DNA of 64,000 nt, taken from contig OY718804.1 of the NCBI GenBank assembly GCA_963070105.1, positions 4,673,317 to 4,737,316 of the forward strand, in the 5' to 3' direction. Numbering within the stretch: position 1 is the stretch's first letter; the number at the start of each line of letters is the position of its first letter. Source of the DNA: Litomosoides sigmodontis (lineage: Eukaryota; Nematoda; Chromadorea; Rhabditida; Onchocercidae). The translations under genes and the position numbers were made by a program. Under the pieces are notes generated by a model that worked only from the letters and a program-made list of their open reading frames with translations, was not told the origin of the DNA and did no database searches. Of this stretch, positions 62,701 through 64,000 are shown piece by piece.

Positions 62701-64000
62701 AGATATCGGAACGACCCATTCAAGTGTTTGAAGTCTTTTAGAACAATTGTAATGTTTTCTCAACAAAATAGCAATTTCTTGGTATTGAATGGACATCCAG
62801 ACATTATTGCTGCTAGTAAATTTGTAAAACGAACTAACTTTGAGGTATGTTACTTTACTCTATCACTGGTAACTAATTTATATCGGCAACAGTTAATAAT
62901 TGGCGTGCTCGGCCTTTTTTGATAATGTACCTAATCGTATCCGACGAGCAGTTTTGTTTTAACATTTTACAACTCAAAATGATTGGTATTACTTTTTTAT
63001 CTTTATGTGGTTTCTCAGTCATTGTAAATTTAATTCGAAAGACTATTGGGTAGAGCAACTATGGCAAGTAATTATTAGCAAGTGATTTTATTTGATTTAT
63101 TTGGTTTTTTCCTGTTTTTGATTTCCAGAATATTGGCATTGGCGATATCATTGAGTGTAAAGTAAGCAGTGTGGATAGGAACGGGAATGTCAGTTTTGAT
63201 GTGTTACTGCATGAGTGCGAAAAAAATTCGCTGGTTTCAGCATATGCAAGGAAAACTGAATTGAAAGGTTTACATACATTCTTATCATCTGACTGTATGT
63301 CCTTTAATTTTTCAAATATATTAAAGTGTATTGAAGTGCACTAGTTAAAAATAAACTGTTTTAATTTATTAGAAGTATTTCTAATGAATCCATGGTTTAT
63401 GCAGGGCATAGCTTTAGCTTTTAATTTTAAACTGAAGAGGCTTTCGATGAATTAGTTTTATTTTAGAAGATGAAGAATTATTTTATTCAGTGAGATATTC
63501 ACTACGGTTTTATTATATTTGCAGAAATGCAGGCAGCATGATGTCTTCATTTTAGCACAATTTTTAACGTCAGTAGTTTTTTAAATTTCCCTACATGCAT
63601 GTAATATTTTAGATCATGTTGAATATAAGGAGGGAACAATACATCAGGCACGTGTGCTATCGTTTAAAATGGTTGAAAGAATATTAATAGTTGCTACACG
63701 GAAAGATATCTTGGCACAAAAAATGGTCTGCATAAAAGTAAGACCTCTTTTTCACTTTTTTGGTGTATAATTTTCTTGATGTTTTTAAAACGACGAGGCA
63801 ATTATTGTTTTTGTGGAATCGAACGGAAGGAGAACATACTTTGATTTTTACACAGTTCCAGTTATGGTGGTTAATTCATTACTTAACTGTTTGACCGTTC
63901 TTTATGGTATGTAATTTTCAAGTCGTGAACTCGATGCATTCCATGCTTATTCTTTTGTGGTGAAAGTATTGGTTGAACTCGTGTGATCAATTTGTTTCTT
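59793..64000 (+). CDS. RRP5: RRP5 / PDCD11 multi-S1 ribosome-biogenesis protein, 5' part
   Basis: The first coding exon is 59793-59882 (MEIDFPREDLSVGRKRPEIC). The second starts about 60808 (RRSIRNEPKSEYSGVWNKRI, TPDLLTEGILGLGVVMK). Then come repeated S1-type domains: KETEILLECSNGVIVKVPIQ (61040-61217), GALISGLVLNGIVESVEDKG with VIINLGLQSVELKGFVAERH (61644-62028), LMPGTLLSVNPLQPTASGVY (62176-62335), SGIKAYVSKQHLPPRY (about 62658), GDIIECKVSSVDRNGNVSFD (about 63140) and YKEGTIHQARVLSFKMVERI (about 63625). The S1 series, its spacing and the start match the N-terminal half of RRP5/PDCD11, a nucleolar factor needed for both 18S and 5.8S rRNA processing. The gene is cut off by the right edge; the C-terminal S1 and TPR repeats lie outside the window. 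Confidence 0.88.
59940..60130 (+). repeat. Trinucleotide-rich low-complexity tract in RRP5 intron 1
   Basis: Degenerate GTA/ATA/AAT trinucleotides (for example GGTAGTAGTATCAGTGAC and AGTAGCAGTAACAACAG) dominate about 190 bases of the 0.9-kb first intron. It looks like a decayed microsatellite. Confidence 0.6.

Overview
The window is AT-rich eukaryotic nuclear DNA from a nematode. Nearly every conserved gene is split into short exons by introns of roughly 100-900 bp with TTTNAG/TTGCAG-type acceptors, two genes match loci first named in Caenorhabditis elegans (unc-50, unc-69), and several start codons lie just after an acceptor-like AG, as expected for spliced-leader trans-splicing. The intron sizes and base composition would suit a parasitic spirurid or filarial worm, but species cannot be fixed from sequence alone. 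No CRISPR array, rRNA gene, convincing tRNA or transposase was seen.

Left part (1-25 kb): a large DDX60-like Ski2-family helicase on the minus strand (12,499 to 497), possibly followed by a tiny two-helix membrane ORF; BUD23 (18S rRNA methyltransferase) divergent on plus; UNC-50 on minus; a 36-codon OST4 mini-gene on minus; UNC-69/SCOC on plus; and a linker histone H1 on minus. Middle (25-42 kb): gene-poor DNA holding two unrecognised genes with disordered, repeat-bearing proteins transcribed away from each other (28.7-30.2 kb minus, 33.6-35.6 kb plus), then a four-helix membrane protein gene (37.9-41.7 kb) whose 3' end can be read in two ways. Right part (43-64 kb): ARF1 GTPase on minus with long (TA)n tracts in two introns; CD2BP2/U5-52K, TOMM7 and DDX55 on plus; a small membrane-protein gene nested in DDX55 intron 1; a G-protein gamma subunit on minus, head to head with RRP5/PDCD11 on plus, which runs off the right edge.

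Functionally this is mostly housekeeping: ribosome biogenesis (BUD23, DDX55, RRP5), splicing (CD2BP2), secretory traffic and glycosylation (ARF1, UNC-50, OST4, UNC-69), mitochondrial import (TOMM7), chromatin (H1) and signalling (G gamma). The genes share no obvious pathway. No new multi-gene system is evident; the least explained parts are the divergent pair of orphan genes, the nested membrane gene, the alternative tail of the four-helix protein, a duplicated intron/intergenic element, and hairpin-rich stretches near 19.6 and 22.0 kb. Exon coordinates were assigned by hand from splice consensus, phase and protein similarity.
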